Below the pieces are notes generated by a model. It saw only the letters and a program-made list of their open reading frames with translations, ran no database searches and was not told the origin of the DNA. A stretch of 64,000 nucleotides of DNA from Spirochaetota bacterium (GTDB taxonomy: Bacteria; Spirochaetota; Brachyspiria; Brachyspirales; JACRPF01). A program made the position numbers and the translations under genes. Below are positions 15,352-24,709 of the stretch, piece by piece. Each line of letters starts with the position of its first letter. Within the stretch, counting starts at the first letter, position 1. The stretch covers positions 372,001-436,000 of the forward strand of contig JACRPF010000005.1 of the NCBI GenBank assembly GCA_016214035.1, read 5' to 3'.

Positions 15352-15379
15352 TTGACAAAACAGCGTCGCTTTCTATAAT
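15352..15379 (+). promoter_or_regulatory. Promoter of the GH95 fucosidase gene
   Basis: TTGACA (15352-15357), 16-bp spacer, TATAAT (15374-15379): both hexamers are perfect. It is divergent from the btu promoter with the two -35 boxes back to back, so the two RNA polymerases would compete for the same face. Transcription would start about 15386, 30 nt before the ATG. Confidence 0.85.
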
Positions 15380-15415
15380 AATGATGCATAATCCGAAATA
15401 CATCGGGAGCATGAC

Positions 15416-17773
15416 ATGAAAAATCTGAAACTTACGTACGCCGGCGAAGCGCGGAATTGGAACGAGGCATTGCCGCTCGGAAACGGCCGGTTCGGCGCCA
15501 TGGTGTTCGGAACAGCGGCCGAAGACCGCATTCAGTTCAACGACGATACGCTCTGGTCCGGCAAACCGCGCGAGTGGAACAATCCCGAGGCGCTGAAAGC
15601 GCTGCCCGATGTGCGCGCCGCAGTATTCTCGGGCGATTATGCCCGCGCAACGGAACTCTGCAAAAAGATGCAGGGTCCGTGGACGCAGGCGTTCGAGCCG
15701 ATGGGCGATATGTACATGACCACCGGCCATGGACAGCCGCTGGAATATGCACGCGAGCTCAGTCTTTCGGATGCGGTTTCAACGGTGTCATACATCCATA
15801 GCGGTGTACGTTATCTGCGCGAGTCGTTCGTCTCCAGCCCGCGCGATGCGTTCGTCATGCGTGTGAGCGCTGCGGTTCCCGGTTCGGTATCCATGCGCAT
15901 ACGTCTTACCAGTAAACTGCAGTTCTCCTCCGACATAGAAAACGGCATGCTGATACTGAGCGGGAAAGCGCCGGTGCAGTCAGACCCGCATTATCTGAAA
16001 ACTGGAACGCCGGTCATCTACGACGACAATGACGGCATGTCGTTCACGCTCGTCTGTTCGGTGCGCACGAAAGGCGGGAAGGTCTCCGTGGCGAACGGCG
16101 GACTGCTGATTACCGCCGCCGATGAGGCCGAGCTGTTCGTCACCGGCGCCACCAGCTTCAACGGATTTCAGAAGTCGCCGGCAACGCAGGGAAGGAATCA
16201 CCGTTCCATCGCGGTAACGAATCTCAAACATGCGATGCGCGGCAGATATGATGACATGAAACGGGAGCATATAAAGGATCATCGCTCATTGTTCGATCGC
16301 GTGTCTCTCGATCTGAACACCGGCGAGAACAGCAAGCCCACTGATGTGCGTCTGCGTTCATATGACGGCAGTGACAAAGGACTTATCGAGCTCTTGTTCC
16401 AGTACGGACGGTATTTGATGATAGCGGCGTCGCGTCCCGGAACGCAGGCGATGAACCTGCAGGGTATCTGGAACGACGAGCTTACGCCGCCGTGGAGTTC
16501 CAACTATACAACGAACATTAACACACAGATGAACTACTGGCCTGCAGAAACGGCGAATCTCGCCGATTGCCACGAGCCGTTGTTCGATCTTATAAGCGAC
16601 ATCAGCATCACCGGCGAGAAAACAGCGCGTATCAATTACGGCGCACGCGGATTCTGCGCGCATCATAACGTGGACCTCTGGCGCCAGACGGCGCCGGCGG
16701 GGAATTTCGGTGCCGGCCAGCCGCAGTGGTCGAACTGGCCGATGTCCGGCGCCTGGCTCTGCCGCCATCTCTGGGATCATTATCTGTTTTCAATGGACAA
16801 ACGTTTTCTGAAGCAGGCATATCCTATCATGAAAAAAGCGCTGCTGTTTCTGCTTGACTGGCTGGTGGAACAAAACGGCCGTCTGGTCACCTGTCCCGCA
16901 ACATCGCCGGAGAACCGGTTTTCATACAATGGTATTGTCGCGCAGGTGGGCATGGCCACCACGATGGATATGGCGATAACCCGCGAGCTTTTCACATCGG
17001 TCATCACCGCCTCAGAACAACTCGGATGCGATGAAGCGCTGCGGAAGGAGCTTGCGGAAAAACGCGAGAAGCTTTTTCCGTACCGCATCGGCAGCAAAGG
17101 ACAGCTCCTCGAATGGCACGAAGAGTTCGACGACGTTGAGGTGCATCACCGTCACATATCGCATCTGTACGGACTCTATCCGGGTGATGAGATTACGCCG
17201 CGAAAAACGCCGGAGCTTGCGAACGCGGTGAAACAGTCGCTCATCATACGCGGCGATGAATCCACCGGCTGGTCGATGGCCTGGAAGGTGAACTGCTGGG
17301 CGCGCCTTCGCGACGGTGATCACGCGCTGGCGATGCTCCGATATATGCTCCGTCTCGTTGAGCCGGACGCCGCAATGAATTACGGTAAACACGGCGGTGT
17401 GTACGCAAACCTGTTCGACGCACATCCTCCGTTTCAGATTGACGGAAACTTCGGCGTCACCGCCGGTATCGCCGAAATGCTGCTTCAGAGCCACGACGGC
17501 GCCATCGATATACTCCCGGCGCTTCCCGCGGTGTGGGACAGCGGCAGCGTGTCGGGACTTCGCGCACGCGGTGGTTACACGGTTGGCATCACCTGGGCCG
17601 ACAGCAGGGCTTCTGCGATATCACTGCAATCATCGTGCATCGGCGAATGCCGTATACGCGGGATGAAGGTAACCGGCGTTACCGAAGGCGGAAAACCGCT
17701 GCAATTCCGGAATGATAATGGAGATATCATCTTCTCTGCAAAGGCCGGAAAGGTTTATACGCTTACCGCATAG
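15416..17773 (+). CDS. Glycoside hydrolase family 95, alpha-L-fucosidase type
   Basis: 785 residues, normal GH95 length. It hydrolyses terminal alpha-L-fucose (some members: alpha-L-galactose) by inversion. The N-terminal beta-sandwich begins [20 protein letters not shown]; the (alpha/alpha)6 barrel carries the catalytic set NINTQMNYW (N367 and N369), TSPEN (general acid E499) and QIDGNFG (D676), all matching the Bifidobacterium AfcA site. No signal peptide is visible, so it probably acts in the cytoplasm on imported oligosaccharides. GGGAG precedes the ATG. It is monocistronic from a perfect-consensus promoter and ends near the convergent small gene at 17818. A more diverged GH95-type paralogue is at 49012. 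Confidence 0.95.
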   Translation: MKNLKLTYAGEARNWNEALPLGNGRFGAMVFGTAAEDRIQFNDDTLWSGKPREWNNPEALKALPDVRAAVFSGDYARATELCKKMQGPWTQAFEPMGDMYMTTGHGQPLEYARELSLSDAVSTVSYIHSGVRYLRESFVSSPRDAFVMRVSAAVPGSVSMRIRLTSKLQFSSDIENGMLILSGKAPVQSDPHYLKTGTPVIYDDNDGMSFTLVCSVRTKGGKVSVANGGLLITAADEAELFVTGATSFNGFQKSPATQGRNHRSIAVTNLKHAMRGRYDDMKREHIKDHRSLFDRVSLDLNTGENSKPTDVRLRSYDGSDKGLIELLFQYGRYLMIAASRPGTQAMNLQGIWNDELTPPWSSNYTTNINTQMNYWPAETANLADCHEPLFDLISDISITGEKTARINYGARGFCAHHNVDLWRQTAPAGNFGAGQPQWSNWPMSGAWLCRHLWDHYLFSMDKRFLKQAYPIMKKALLFLLDWLVEQNGRLVTCPATSPENRFSYNGIVAQVGMATTMDMAITRELFTSVITASEQLGCDEALRKELAEKREKLFPYRIGSKGQLLEWHEEFDDVEVHHRHISHLYGLYPGDEITPRKTPELANAVKQSLIIRGDESTGWSMAWKVNCWARLRDGDHALAMLRYMLRLVEPDAAMNYGKHGGVYANLFDAHPPFQIDGNFGVTAGIAEMLLQSHDGAIDILPALPAVWDSGSVSGLRARGGYTVGITWADSRASAISLQSSCIGECRIRGMKVTGVTEGGKPLQFRNDNGDIIFSAKAGKVYTLTA

Positions 17774-17817
17774 CGAAGGCGGTGAGACACAGCGGTAGCG
17801 GCTGTGAAATACATTAA

Positions 17818-18015
17818 TCACCGCGTATTCTTTTGCAGCGGTTTCGGTTTACAGAGATTATTTCTGTTTTTCGCCACACGTCCGCACGTTGCACAGAGAT
17901 AGCGGCCGTCGGAAACAAGCGATGCGAAGTGCTGATAATCATGTTCAAGTGAGCCGATGTTGCGCAGATGGCATAGGTGCGCAGTGTGGTTTTTATGCGG
18001 CATTTTTTCGCTCAT
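17818..18015 (-). CDS. Small cysteine-rich protein, possible zinc ribbon
   Basis: 65 residues. Cys/His pattern: HLCHLRN near residue 15, YLCATCGRVA near 40 and NLCKPKPL near the end. The CxxC plus a late Cys and His-rich N-terminus suggest a single metal site. The Shine-Dalgarno AGGAG lies 7 nt before the ATG, which supports a real gene despite the size. It is convergent with the fucosidase gene and divergent from DUF1295. Function unknown; small proteins ending in a similar LCKP motif occur as unannotated genes in other bacteria (from memory, unchecked). Confidence 0.6.
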   Translation of the reverse strand: MSEKMPHKNHTAHLCHLRNIGSLEHDYQHFASLVSDGRYLCATCGRVAKNRNNLCKPKPLQKNTR

Positions 18016-18109
18016 ATGCTGACTCCTGTACGCTGTAGCGGTTTGTCGATACGTATAGTAATAGAATACGATTCAATCTGCGGGAGTCAAGATGCGGGGT
18101 ATATATTTG

Positions 18110-18137
18110 TTGTTTTTTATCTGAAATTGCATATACT
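18110..18137 (+). promoter_or_regulatory. Promoter giving a predicted leaderless mRNA for the DUF1295 gene
   Basis: TTGTTT (18110-18115), 16-bp spacer, TATACT (18132-18137), then GCGCCG and the ATG at 18144. As at 1873-1901, exactly 6 nt separate the -10 from the start codon and no Shine-Dalgarno is present. The -35 is weak (3/6). Confidence 0.5.
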
Positions 18138-18143
18138 GCGCCG

Positions 18144-19007
18144 ATGTCAACAACACTGTCTATTACGATAACCATTTGCGGATGCGCCATACTTCTTTCT
18201 TTTATTACCGGTCTATTGACGCGTAATTGTTCCACCGTCGACCGTCTATGGTCAATACTGCCTCCGGCCTATGTGCTCGTCTGGATGAAGGACTTTTATC
18301 ACAATCCGCGCTTCGTCATTGCGGCGGCGCTTGTAATCGCCTGGGGGATAAGGCTCAGTTGGAATTTCGGCCGGCGCGGCGGATATGCGTTTTCCATCAA
18401 ACGCGGATTCATCGGCGAGGACTATCGATGGGAGCATCTGCGCAAGCGCATTCCGAACCGTATCGCATTCGAGCTGTTCAATCTGTTCTTTATTTCAATC
18501 TATCAGCTGAGTCTTATTTTTTTCTTCACACTGCCGCTGTATATTGTCGGAATAAACGATCGTCCGCTCGGACATCTCGATATCATTCTGTTCGCCGCAC
18601 AGGCCTCGTTTCTTGCGCTTGAGACAGTTGCCGACAACCAGCTCTTCAGTTTTCATCGCGCCAGAAAAAAACCGATGCATGCCGGAGTGAAACGCTATCA
18701 GGCGGGATTCAATACGTTCGGGTTATGGCGATATTCGAGACATCCGAATTATGTCTGTGAAATGGCGCAGTGGGTCGTCGTGTATGCATATGCGGTGAGC
18801 GCATCCGGCACATTGCATTGGAGCGGCGTCGGCTGCCTTGTACTCATACTGCTGTTCATCGGAAGTACCGTGATGACCGAGTCCATAACCGCCTCAAAAT
18901 ATCCGCTGTACCGCATGTGGCAGAAGGCCTGTTCTCCCTGGCTGCCGTTCGTCGATATGATATTCCGGCGGAATGCGCGCAGGAAATTCTGGAAAGCATT
19001 AGACTGA
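18144..19007 (+). CDS. DUF1295 membrane protein (steroid 5-alpha-reductase/ICMT-like)
   Basis: 287 residues with about six or seven membrane helices. The signature of DUF1295/steroid 5-alpha-reductase-like proteins is clear: VDRLWSILPP (about 31-40), IRLSWNFGRRGGY, EDYRW, TVADNQLFSFHR, and the C-terminal GLWRYSRHPNYVCEMAQW (about 193-210), which binds NADPH or S-adenosylmethionine in related enzymes. It is an integral-membrane oxidoreductase or methyltransferase acting on a lipid-like substrate; which reaction cannot be told from sequence alone. It is flanked by genes not obviously related. A second DUF1295-type protein is at 45782. No Shine-Dalgarno; see the promoter at 18110. Confidence 0.85.
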   Translation: MSTTLSITITICGCAILLSFITGLLTRNCSTVDRLWSILPPAYVLVWMKDFYHNPRFVIAAALVIAWGIRLSWNFGRRGGYAFSIKRGFIGEDYRWEHLRKRIPNRIAFELFNLFFISIYQLSLIFFFTLPLYIVGINDRPLGHLDIILFAAQASFLALETVADNQLFSFHRARKKPMHAGVKRYQAGFNTFGLWRYSRHPNYVCEMAQWVVVYAYAVSASGTLHWSGVGCLVLILLFIGSTVMTESITASKYPLYRMWQKACSPWLPFVDMIFRRNARRKFWKALD

Positions 19008-19144
19008 AACCGCCGCAGTAATTCCGCATAGGTATGAAGTGCCGGCGGATGTAACGTCCGTATGACATATTGCAGTGCAGGTAAGGTTAGTTCCCAAATC
19101 ACTAGCATTCTTGTTATATTAAGAGGACGACAAGGAGCACATCT

Positions 19145-19444
19145 ATGAGCTACATGAATTGCTGGGAATTCAAGAAATGCGGCAGAGAGCCGGGCGGTGT
19201 AAAAGCTGCCGAGCTGGGCATATGCCCCGCAGCATCAGAACAACGTACGAACGGAATAAACCGCGGCGTTAACGGCGGACGCGCCTGTTGGGCGATAGCA
19301 GGTACATTATGCGGCGGGAAGGTGCAGGGCGCGTTTGCGGCGAAGATAGGGAATTGCCTTACCTGCGAATTCTACCAGCGGGTCGGTATGGAAGAGGGCG
19401 TGAATCACCAGAGCTCAAAGGATATCCTGGCAAAGCTTCAATAA
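19145..19444 (+). CDS. Two-CW domain protein
   Basis: 99 residues. Two Cys-Trp motifs, NCWEFKKCGREPGG at the N-terminus and RACWAIAGTLCGG in the middle, plus the later NCLTCEFYQRV, match the two-CW family. The eight or so conserved cysteines suggest a metal or redox site. Family members often stand alone or are fused to signalling domains such as methyl-accepting or histidine kinase modules; here it is a stand-alone cytoplasmic protein. AAGGAG lies 7 nt before the ATG. No partner gene is apparent. Confidence 0.85.
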   Translation: MSYMNCWEFKKCGREPGGVKAAELGICPAASEQRTNGINRGVNGGRACWAIAGTLCGGKVQGAFAAKIGNCLTCEFYQRVGMEEGVNHQSSKDILAKLQ

Positions 19445-19541
19445 GTCTGCGGCTTCCGTGTGAACAATGCTCGATAAATCTATTGATAAAAACCGCCGGG
19501 CGTTATAGTATACCTGAGAACGATCAAACAGCGGAACACAC

Positions 19542-20132
19542 GTGGAAAAAGCACTTAAAAAGCCGAAGATACGGAGCGAGATACCCAAGCGCAATGCGTC
19601 GGTATTCGTAGCTATCGATTTTGAGACCGCCGATTACGGCCAGGACAGCGCCTGCGCGGTAGGTTTGGTGCGTGTTGAGCGTGGTGTCATAACCGCACGT
19701 GAATACCGGATGATACGCCCGCCGCGGGATTCATTCGTCTTCACCTATATCCACGGCATCACCTGGGCCGATGTCGCCAACGAGCCTGAGTTCGGCGAGG
19801 TGTGGCAGGCCTGCGCATCGATATTTGACGGCGCGGGATTCATCGCCGCCCACAATGCTTCGTTCGACGCCAATGTGCTTGCCGCGTGCTGCGACAGGGC
19901 GGGGCTGCCGCGGACAAAGCTTCCGTTTGTCTGCACCGTGAAACTTGCGCGCATTCAATGGAAGATATTTCCAACAAAACTGCCCGACGTCTGCCGTAAA
20001 CTCAATATTTCGCTCAATCATCATGAAGCGTTATCGGATGCGGAGGCGTGCGCGCGTATCGTCATCGCCGCGATGAACGATACGGTGCTGCCGTCCGAAC
20101 AGAATACCCCGGTGTCGCCGCCCGTGCCATGA
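19542..20132 (+). CDS. DnaQ-like 3'-5' exonuclease (DEDDh)
   Basis: 196 residues with a GTG start behind a weak CGGA. The three exonuclease motifs are present: Exo I DFETADYG (about 27-34), Exo II AHNASFDANV (about 104-113), Exo III HHEALSDAEACA (about 158-169), with the His of the DEDDh class. It would trim single-stranded DNA or RNA 3' ends, as the polymerase III epsilon subunit, RNase T or related repair nucleases do. A promoter TTGATA-N15-TATAGT lies near 19483-19509. Its stop overlaps the following membrane glycosyltransferase start (ATGA), an unexpected pairing. Confidence 0.88.
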   Translation: MEKALKKPKIRSEIPKRNASVFVAIDFETADYGQDSACAVGLVRVERGVITAREYRMIRPPRDSFVFTYIHGITWADVANEPEFGEVWQACASIFDGAGFIAAHNASFDANVLAACCDRAGLPRTKLPFVCTVKLARIQWKIFPTKLPDVCRKLNISLNHHEALSDAEACARIVIAAMNDTVLPSEQNTPVSPPVP

Positions 20133-21667
20133 GTTTCATGCAGCGCACCGGATTACACGATGCCGCGTGGCGGACATTCTTTCTCACATGGTTAGCTGTC
20201 GCAGCGGTGTGTGTCGTACTCGCCTGCGTCTTCAGTCAGGAGGCGCATCATCCCGACGAACATTTTCAGACAATAGCGTTTGCGCAGTATAAACTCGGCG
20301 AACTTCCGGCTGAGGCCATGCCGTGGGAGATTGCCGCACATTCACGCCAGTGGATACAGCCGTTTATTTACTACCATTTCATACGCGCGGGAAGAATTCT
20401 CGGCATGACGGATTCGTATCAGCTGCTCACCGCTATGCGGCTTCTCGGCGGGCTTATGACTATTATCGCTGTCGCACTGCTCATGCTGTCGACGTACCGC
20501 AGCATCGCCGATGAAAAGCTCCGGCGTTTCACCGTCAGGGTGATGGCGCTCATCTGGTATATCCCGTATATCGCAGCACGAACTTCATCTGAAGCGTTCT
20601 CGATGATATTTCTCACCGCCGCGTTCGCCGTGTTTCTCGTCATGAATGATGATGTACCGCAGACGATTTCCGCCGCGAGCGCAAGCATCATCGGCATACT
20701 GCTCGGATTCGCATTTATTTTCAGGTATCAGACGGCCTTCGCTATCGTACCGTTCGTACTTTACGTCCTCATCGCTCCGCGAAGTAGTACCCGCCGCCGC
20801 ATCGTCCCCGCCGCGCTGATAGCCGGAGGTATAATTTGTATAACCGGCCTCGGGTCGCTCATAGACTGGTGGGGGTATGGACATTTCTATTTCATCCCGT
20901 GGGAATATTTCAATCAGCAGATACTGCATAATGTGGTCAACAATTTCCGTACCTATCCGTTCTACGCATACTTCTATCTGCTCAGCGCGCATCCTGTTTT
21001 CCCGGTGTCACTGCTCCTCACGGTGTTTGCCGTTGCCGCATGGCTGCGACATCCGATGCATCTGTTCACCTGGATAACGCTCGGTTTTTTTATCGGGCAC
21101 AGTATGGTGGGGCACAAGGAACTGCGTTTCTTTTTTCCCGTCGCGCTCGTCGCGATATATGCGATACCGCTGGCGCTGTCGGCAAAGAACGGGCGCATAC
21201 CGCGCTTTTTCGCGGCGCTTTGGAATGCGCGTAATCGTGTGCCGATGCGCATAGTATACGCGGTGAACATAGTGGCGCTTATTGTTGTTTCATTCATGAT
21301 ACTCAAACCCGAGTTCGTTGTCATGCGTCTGCTGTACCGTCCGCTTGCGAATGGTGAACGGGTGTATTATTCGTCATCGTCGCCGTATGAAGGCCCGGGG
21401 AATCTTTCGTATCAGTTCTATCAACCCGGCAATGCGTCATTCATCAGCATCAAACCGGATGCGCTGCGGTCGGTGCTGTCGACGAACGGCACCGGCTTTT
21501 TATATCTTACAACCGGTACGCAATTATCCGCAGCAGAAACTGCCGCTTTTCCCGTTGCGCAATTGATTCATCGCTCGTTTCCGTTATGGGTTGACAGGTT
21601 CAATTTTTTCAACTGGATGTCGCGCACGCGGATGTGGCTGCTGTATAGAATCCCGCCCAAAAGCTGA
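20129..21667 (+). CDS. GT-C membrane glycosyltransferase, GT22 (ALG9/PIG-B)-like
   Basis: 512 residues with about ten membrane helices. Soon after the first helix comes HHPDEHFQTIAFAQYKLG, the HPDE motif that marks the GT22/ALG9 mannosyltransferase-like GT-C fold and its catalytic acid. A later HKELRFFFP is also typical of the family. It would transfer a sugar from a polyprenyl-phosphate donor on the outer face of the inner membrane, probably in envelope glycan assembly. The start is set at the ATG overlapping the exonuclease stop (ATGA); there is no Shine-Dalgarno, so translation is coupled. The C-terminal 100 residues are a soluble extracytoplasmic part. Confidence 0.85.
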   Translation: MSFMQRTGLHDAAWRTFFLTWLAVAAVCVVLACVFSQEAHHPDEHFQTIAFAQYKLGELPAEAMPWEIAAHSRQWIQPFIYYHFIRAGRILGMTDSYQLLTAMRLLGGLMTIIAVALLMLSTYRSIADEKLRRFTVRVMALIWYIPYIAARTSSEAFSMIFLTAAFAVFLVMNDDVPQTISAASASIIGILLGFAFIFRYQTAFAIVPFVLYVLIAPRSSTRRRIVPAALIAGGIICITGLGSLIDWWGYGHFYFIPWEYFNQQILHNVVNNFRTYPFYAYFYLLSAHPVFPVSLLLTVFAVAAWLRHPMHLFTWITLGFFIGHSMVGHKELRFFFPVALVAIYAIPLALSAKNGRIPRFFAALWNARNRVPMRIVYAVNIVALIVVSFMILKPEFVVMRLLYRPLANGERVYYSSSSPYEGPGNLSYQFYQPGNASFISIKPDALRSVLSTNGTGFLYLTTGTQLSAAETAAFPVAQLIHRSFPLWVDRFNFFNWMSRTRMWLLYRIPPKS

Positions 21668-21760
21668 TAAATCCCGCTATAGCTTTCACCATGAAAATCA
21701 GAGTCCGGTACATACCCCGGAAACGATTCGTTCGTATTATATAATCACAAGGAGTTCATT

Positions 21761-22768
21761 ATGACAACGAAAAAAATTATATTTGCGGCACCGTGGAAAG
21801 TCGAAGTCAGAGAAGAACCGTATGTGAAAGAAACGCTCGGCGATAAATGCGTACTGGTGAAAAAGCGTTATACACTCATAAGCCCGGGGACCGAGCTTGC
21901 CTGTCTTTCCGGCGGCGAATCGTGGTTCAAGCTTCCGGGCACGCACGGCTACACCGCAGTTAGCGAAGTCATTGAGACGGGACCGAATACCACCGCGTTC
22001 AAGATTGGCGATATGGTTTTCCATTACGGCAATCACACGATGTATCAGGTGATACAGCCGTACGATATCGCGATAAAAATTCACGACAACATCCGGCCCG
22101 AATATGTGCCCTTCACGCGTATGGCGACGATAGCAATGACGGCGATTCGCGTTTCCGAAATTGAGCTCGGCGACCATGTCGCAGTGACAGGGCAGGGACT
22201 TGTGGGGATATTTGCGGCGCAGCTTGCGAAGCGCTCCGGCGCCACGGTCATCGGCATCGATACCTCGGCAGAGCGGCTTACGTTGTCAAAAGCGTGCGGC
22301 ATCGATTACACGATAAATCCGGCGAAGGAAAATGTAAAAGAAACCGTTATGAAGATTACCGATAATGCCGGAGTTGCGGCGCTTATCGAGGCGAGCGGCG
22401 TACCGAGCGTATTCACCGGGAATCTGCAGCTTGTGGGAAAACTCGGCGAGGCGATACTGCTCGGCAGTCCGCGCGGCGAACACATGACGAATGTCACCGA
22501 TATGCTCAATATGTCGCATCTGTGGGGCAACGGCTGCATCACCGTCAAGGGTGCGCATGAATGGCGCTATCCGGTGCAGCATGATCAATTCGTAAAACAT
22601 TCACTCGAGCGTAATTCAAAAATAGTCATGCGTATGATAGCCTCGGGCGATCTTGCGATTAAGCCGCTCCATACGCATACGGCGAAACCCGAGGACGCTC
22701 CGGCCATGTACGAAGGCCTTCGCAATGATAAAGAAAAGTTCATCGGCGTGGTGTTCGACTGGCAGTAG
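21761..22768 (+). CDS. Zinc-type medium-chain dehydrogenase (MDR family)
   Basis: 335 residues. The N-terminal GroES-like domain has ISPGTELACLSG; the Rossmann domain has VAVTGQGLVGIFAAQLAKRS (about 146-165) with an acidic residue at the end of beta-2 (IGID), favouring NAD. The usual structural-zinc cysteines are absent and the catalytic zinc ligands are not evident, as in the bchC/sorbitol-like offshoot of the family. It likely oxidises a polyol or sugar derivative. AAGGAG precedes the ATG by 7 nt. It ends 3 bp from the convergent AraC regulator, which may control it. Confidence 0.85.
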   Translation: MTTKKIIFAAPWKVEVREEPYVKETLGDKCVLVKKRYTLISPGTELACLSGGESWFKLPGTHGYTAVSEVIETGPNTTAFKIGDMVFHYGNHTMYQVIQPYDIAIKIHDNIRPEYVPFTRMATIAMTAIRVSEIELGDHVAVTGQGLVGIFAAQLAKRSGATVIGIDTSAERLTLSKACGIDYTINPAKENVKETVMKITDNAGVAALIEASGVPSVFTGNLQLVGKLGEAILLGSPRGEHMTNVTDMLNMSHLWGNGCITVKGAHEWRYPVQHDQFVKHSLERNSKIVMRMIASGDLAIKPLHTHTAKPEDAPAMYEGLRNDKEKFIGVVFDWQ

Positions 22769-22770
22769 TG

Positions 22771-23640
22771 CTACATCGACGCGTCGTGCTGTCGGCGGAA
22801 GTCGGACGGCGAGATGCCGTATTTTTCCTTGAACGCGCGGCTTAAGTGGAACTGATCGGAGAACCCCGTCCGCTGGGCGATATCGGCAAGCGTGTCGCGT
22901 TCGGCGACGATGCGGTAGCGCGCCTCCGAGAGCCTCACGTCGCGCACATGGTCCATCGGCGTGACACCGAGATGCTTTTTGAACAGCGCATGCAGGTGCG
23001 ATACCGAGAGTCCCGCGGCATCGGCGATGTCCTTTGCCTCGAAATGCGTGCCCATCTTTGTTTTAACGAACGCGAGCGCAGGGCCCAGATGCCGCGCATG
23101 CCGCAGAAAGCCGGCGCGTTCACTGCGAAACGGTGCCGCCTGTGTTATAAGATCCAGCAGCCGGAATGCGCGCGCTTTTTTCCGTGCTATGCGGGGGAAC
23201 GGTGATGCCGTATCGGTGTACGGGTCGGAGAGCATTTCGATGATGATGGCTCCCGCCGCAGTCCCGATTGATGCGTTTACGGTGAGCGGCAGATCGAAGA
23301 ACGACAGGTAATCAAAACTGCCGAAGACTGAAAAGTGAATATGCACCCACCGTCCTTTCATGATGCCGCCTTTAGCAGCGGCGTGATGCACGATGGTCAT
23401 CCATGTGTTCGCGCCCACGATGAACGCACCGCCTTCTTCAGTGCGCGTCATGGTGCGGCCATCCGGCTGAATGCCGTACCTGCCGTCGTAAGCCTGGGCG
23501 ATGACCGTCCACGGCAGCACCTTGCGATGGGTGAGCCCGTCGACGAAACGTTTATTCTCTCCCGGATCGATAAGATCTGCCGACAGCGATTCTTCCACGA
23601 GTGCGAGGAATGTTTGCGGTATGCGTTTTATCTGCGCCAT
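22771..23640 (-). CDS. AraC-family transcriptional regulator
   Basis: 289 residues. The N-terminal part is a cupin-like sensor without clear motifs; the C-terminal about 100 residues carry the paired helix-turn-helix of AraC (FEAKDIADAAGLSVSHLHAL, DTLADIAQRTGFSDQFHLSR) and end SPSDFRRQ. It lies 46 bp downstream of the LacI gene on the same strand, so it could be the third gene of the UroD-like/LacI operon. It also has its own extended -10 (TGATATAGT, 23647-23655) exactly 6 nt before the ATG and no Shine-Dalgarno, predicting a leaderless transcript. Confidence 0.9.
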   Translation of the reverse strand: MAQIKRIPQTFLALVEESLSADLIDPGENKRFVDGLTHRKVLPWTVIAQAYDGRYGIQPDGRTMTRTEEGGAFIVGANTWMTIVHHAAAKGGIMKGRWVHIHFSVFGSFDYLSFFDLPLTVNASIGTAAGAIIIEMLSDPYTDTASPFPRIARKKARAFRLLDLITQAAPFRSERAGFLRHARHLGPALAFVKTKMGTHFEAKDIADAAGLSVSHLHALFKKHLGVTPMDHVRDVRLSEARYRIVAERDTLADIAQRTGFSDQFHLSRAFKEKYGISPSDFRRQHDASM

Positions 23641-23646
23641 ACCGTT

Positions 23647-23655
23647 ACTATATCA
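23647..23655 (-). promoter_or_regulatory. Extended -10 promoter for a leaderless AraC mRNA
   Basis: Minus strand: TG-A-TATAGT (23655-23647), then AACGGT and the ATG at 23640. An extended -10 can work with a weak -35; the hexamer 17 bp upstream is TTCCCT. The 6-nt gap to the ATG is the same as at 1873 and 18132. Confidence 0.45.
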
Positions 23656-23686
23656 TACCATTCGTCCGGAGGGAAGTGGCGGCGAA

Positions 23687-24691
23687 TTAGACGGCTTTGT
23701 TCCTGCGTGCAGTTGATTCCCGCTCGATGAGTGATACGGGGATGCGGACAGTGAGCGGTGTATATGACCTCCCGCCGAGGAATCCGTGCACATCGTCGAT
23801 GATGCGTTCGGCGAATACCCGTTCGTTGAGATCCATCGTGGTGAGCGAGGGATTGAAAAAACGGCTCCAGTACAGGTTGTCCGTTCCGATAACGCCGGCG
23901 TCTTTCGGTACCGCAACGCCGCGGCGCAGAAGGCTTCGCATGCCGGCCAGTGCACAGGCGTCACTGAAGAAATACCATGAATCACATGTCAGCGGAACGG
24001 TCATCATGAACGTTTCAACGGCGGCGTGGCTGTAATCGGCCAGCTCATGGAGTTTGCAGGCGGAGTCCGCGGTTTTGAATGCGGCGGTAAAACCTTCGTA
24101 ACGGTCTTCCGCACAGCGGGGAGTTATTTTCGGGAACACGATGCCGGCTTTGCGGTATCCCTGCGCGAGCAGATGTTTCGCCGCATACTCGCCCACCATG
24201 TAGTCGTCGACGATATAGTTCACCGCACCGTCAGGATCGTCCTGTCCCTGCAATGTGAACAGAGGGATTTTTACCTGCTGTGTCTTCAAAAACGCGGAGA
24301 AAGCGCCCGTGTATGAGACGAACGCCGCGGGAGACGCCGCAAGCATGGCGTTGAATCTGAGCAGCGAGTCATCATCCTGGAACTCCGTTTCGATTATGTG
24401 CATGCCGTATTTCGCGGCGGCGGTGCGCATCTCCGACGCCACCATGGAGAAGAACGAGGTGCCGATATTGCTGCTGTGGATATTCCCGTGCACGAACATA
24501 ATCGTCCGTGCGTTGCCTGTGTTTTTCGGTTTAACGATATACCCGAGCGAACCGGCAGCCGCAAGCACCGCATCACGCGTTGTGGCGGGGATACGCGCAT
24601 CGCTGCGGTTGTTGAGGATAAGCGAAACGCTCGTGGGCGAGACTTTCGCTTTCTTGGCGATGTCGTTTATGGTGACTTTTTTTTTATACAA
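23687..24691 (-). CDS. LacI-family transcriptional repressor
   Basis: 334 residues. The N-terminal helix-turn-helix and hinge are textbook LacI (VTINDIAKKAKVSPTSVSLI, then NNRSDARIPATTRDAV); the remainder is a periplasmic-binding-protein-like effector domain (GIVFPKITPRCAEDRYEGF, GVIGTDNLYWSRFFNPSLTT). The reading frame opens at a TTG with AAAAGG 8 nt before it; there is no better ATG. It starts 18 bp after the UroD-like gene and so is probably made with it. A dyad at 25820-25846 on that promoter is the likely operator, giving autoregulation. The effector is probably a sugar. Confidence 0.92.
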   Translation of the reverse strand: MYKKKVTINDIAKKAKVSPTSVSLILNNRSDARIPATTRDAVLAAAGSLGYIVKPKNTGNARTIMFVHGNIHSSNIGTSFFSMVASEMRTAAAKYGMHIIETEFQDDDSLLRFNAMLAASPAAFVSYTGAFSAFLKTQQVKIPLFTLQGQDDPDGAVNYIVDDYMVGEYAAKHLLAQGYRKAGIVFPKITPRCAEDRYEGFTAAFKTADSACKLHELADYSHAAVETFMMTVPLTCDSWYFFSDACALAGMRSLLRRGVAVPKDAGVIGTDNLYWSRFFNPSLTTMDLNERVFAERIIDDVHGFLGGRSYTPLTVRIPVSLIERESTARRNKAV

Positions 24692-24709
24692 AGCGAGGGG
24701 CCTTTTGCA

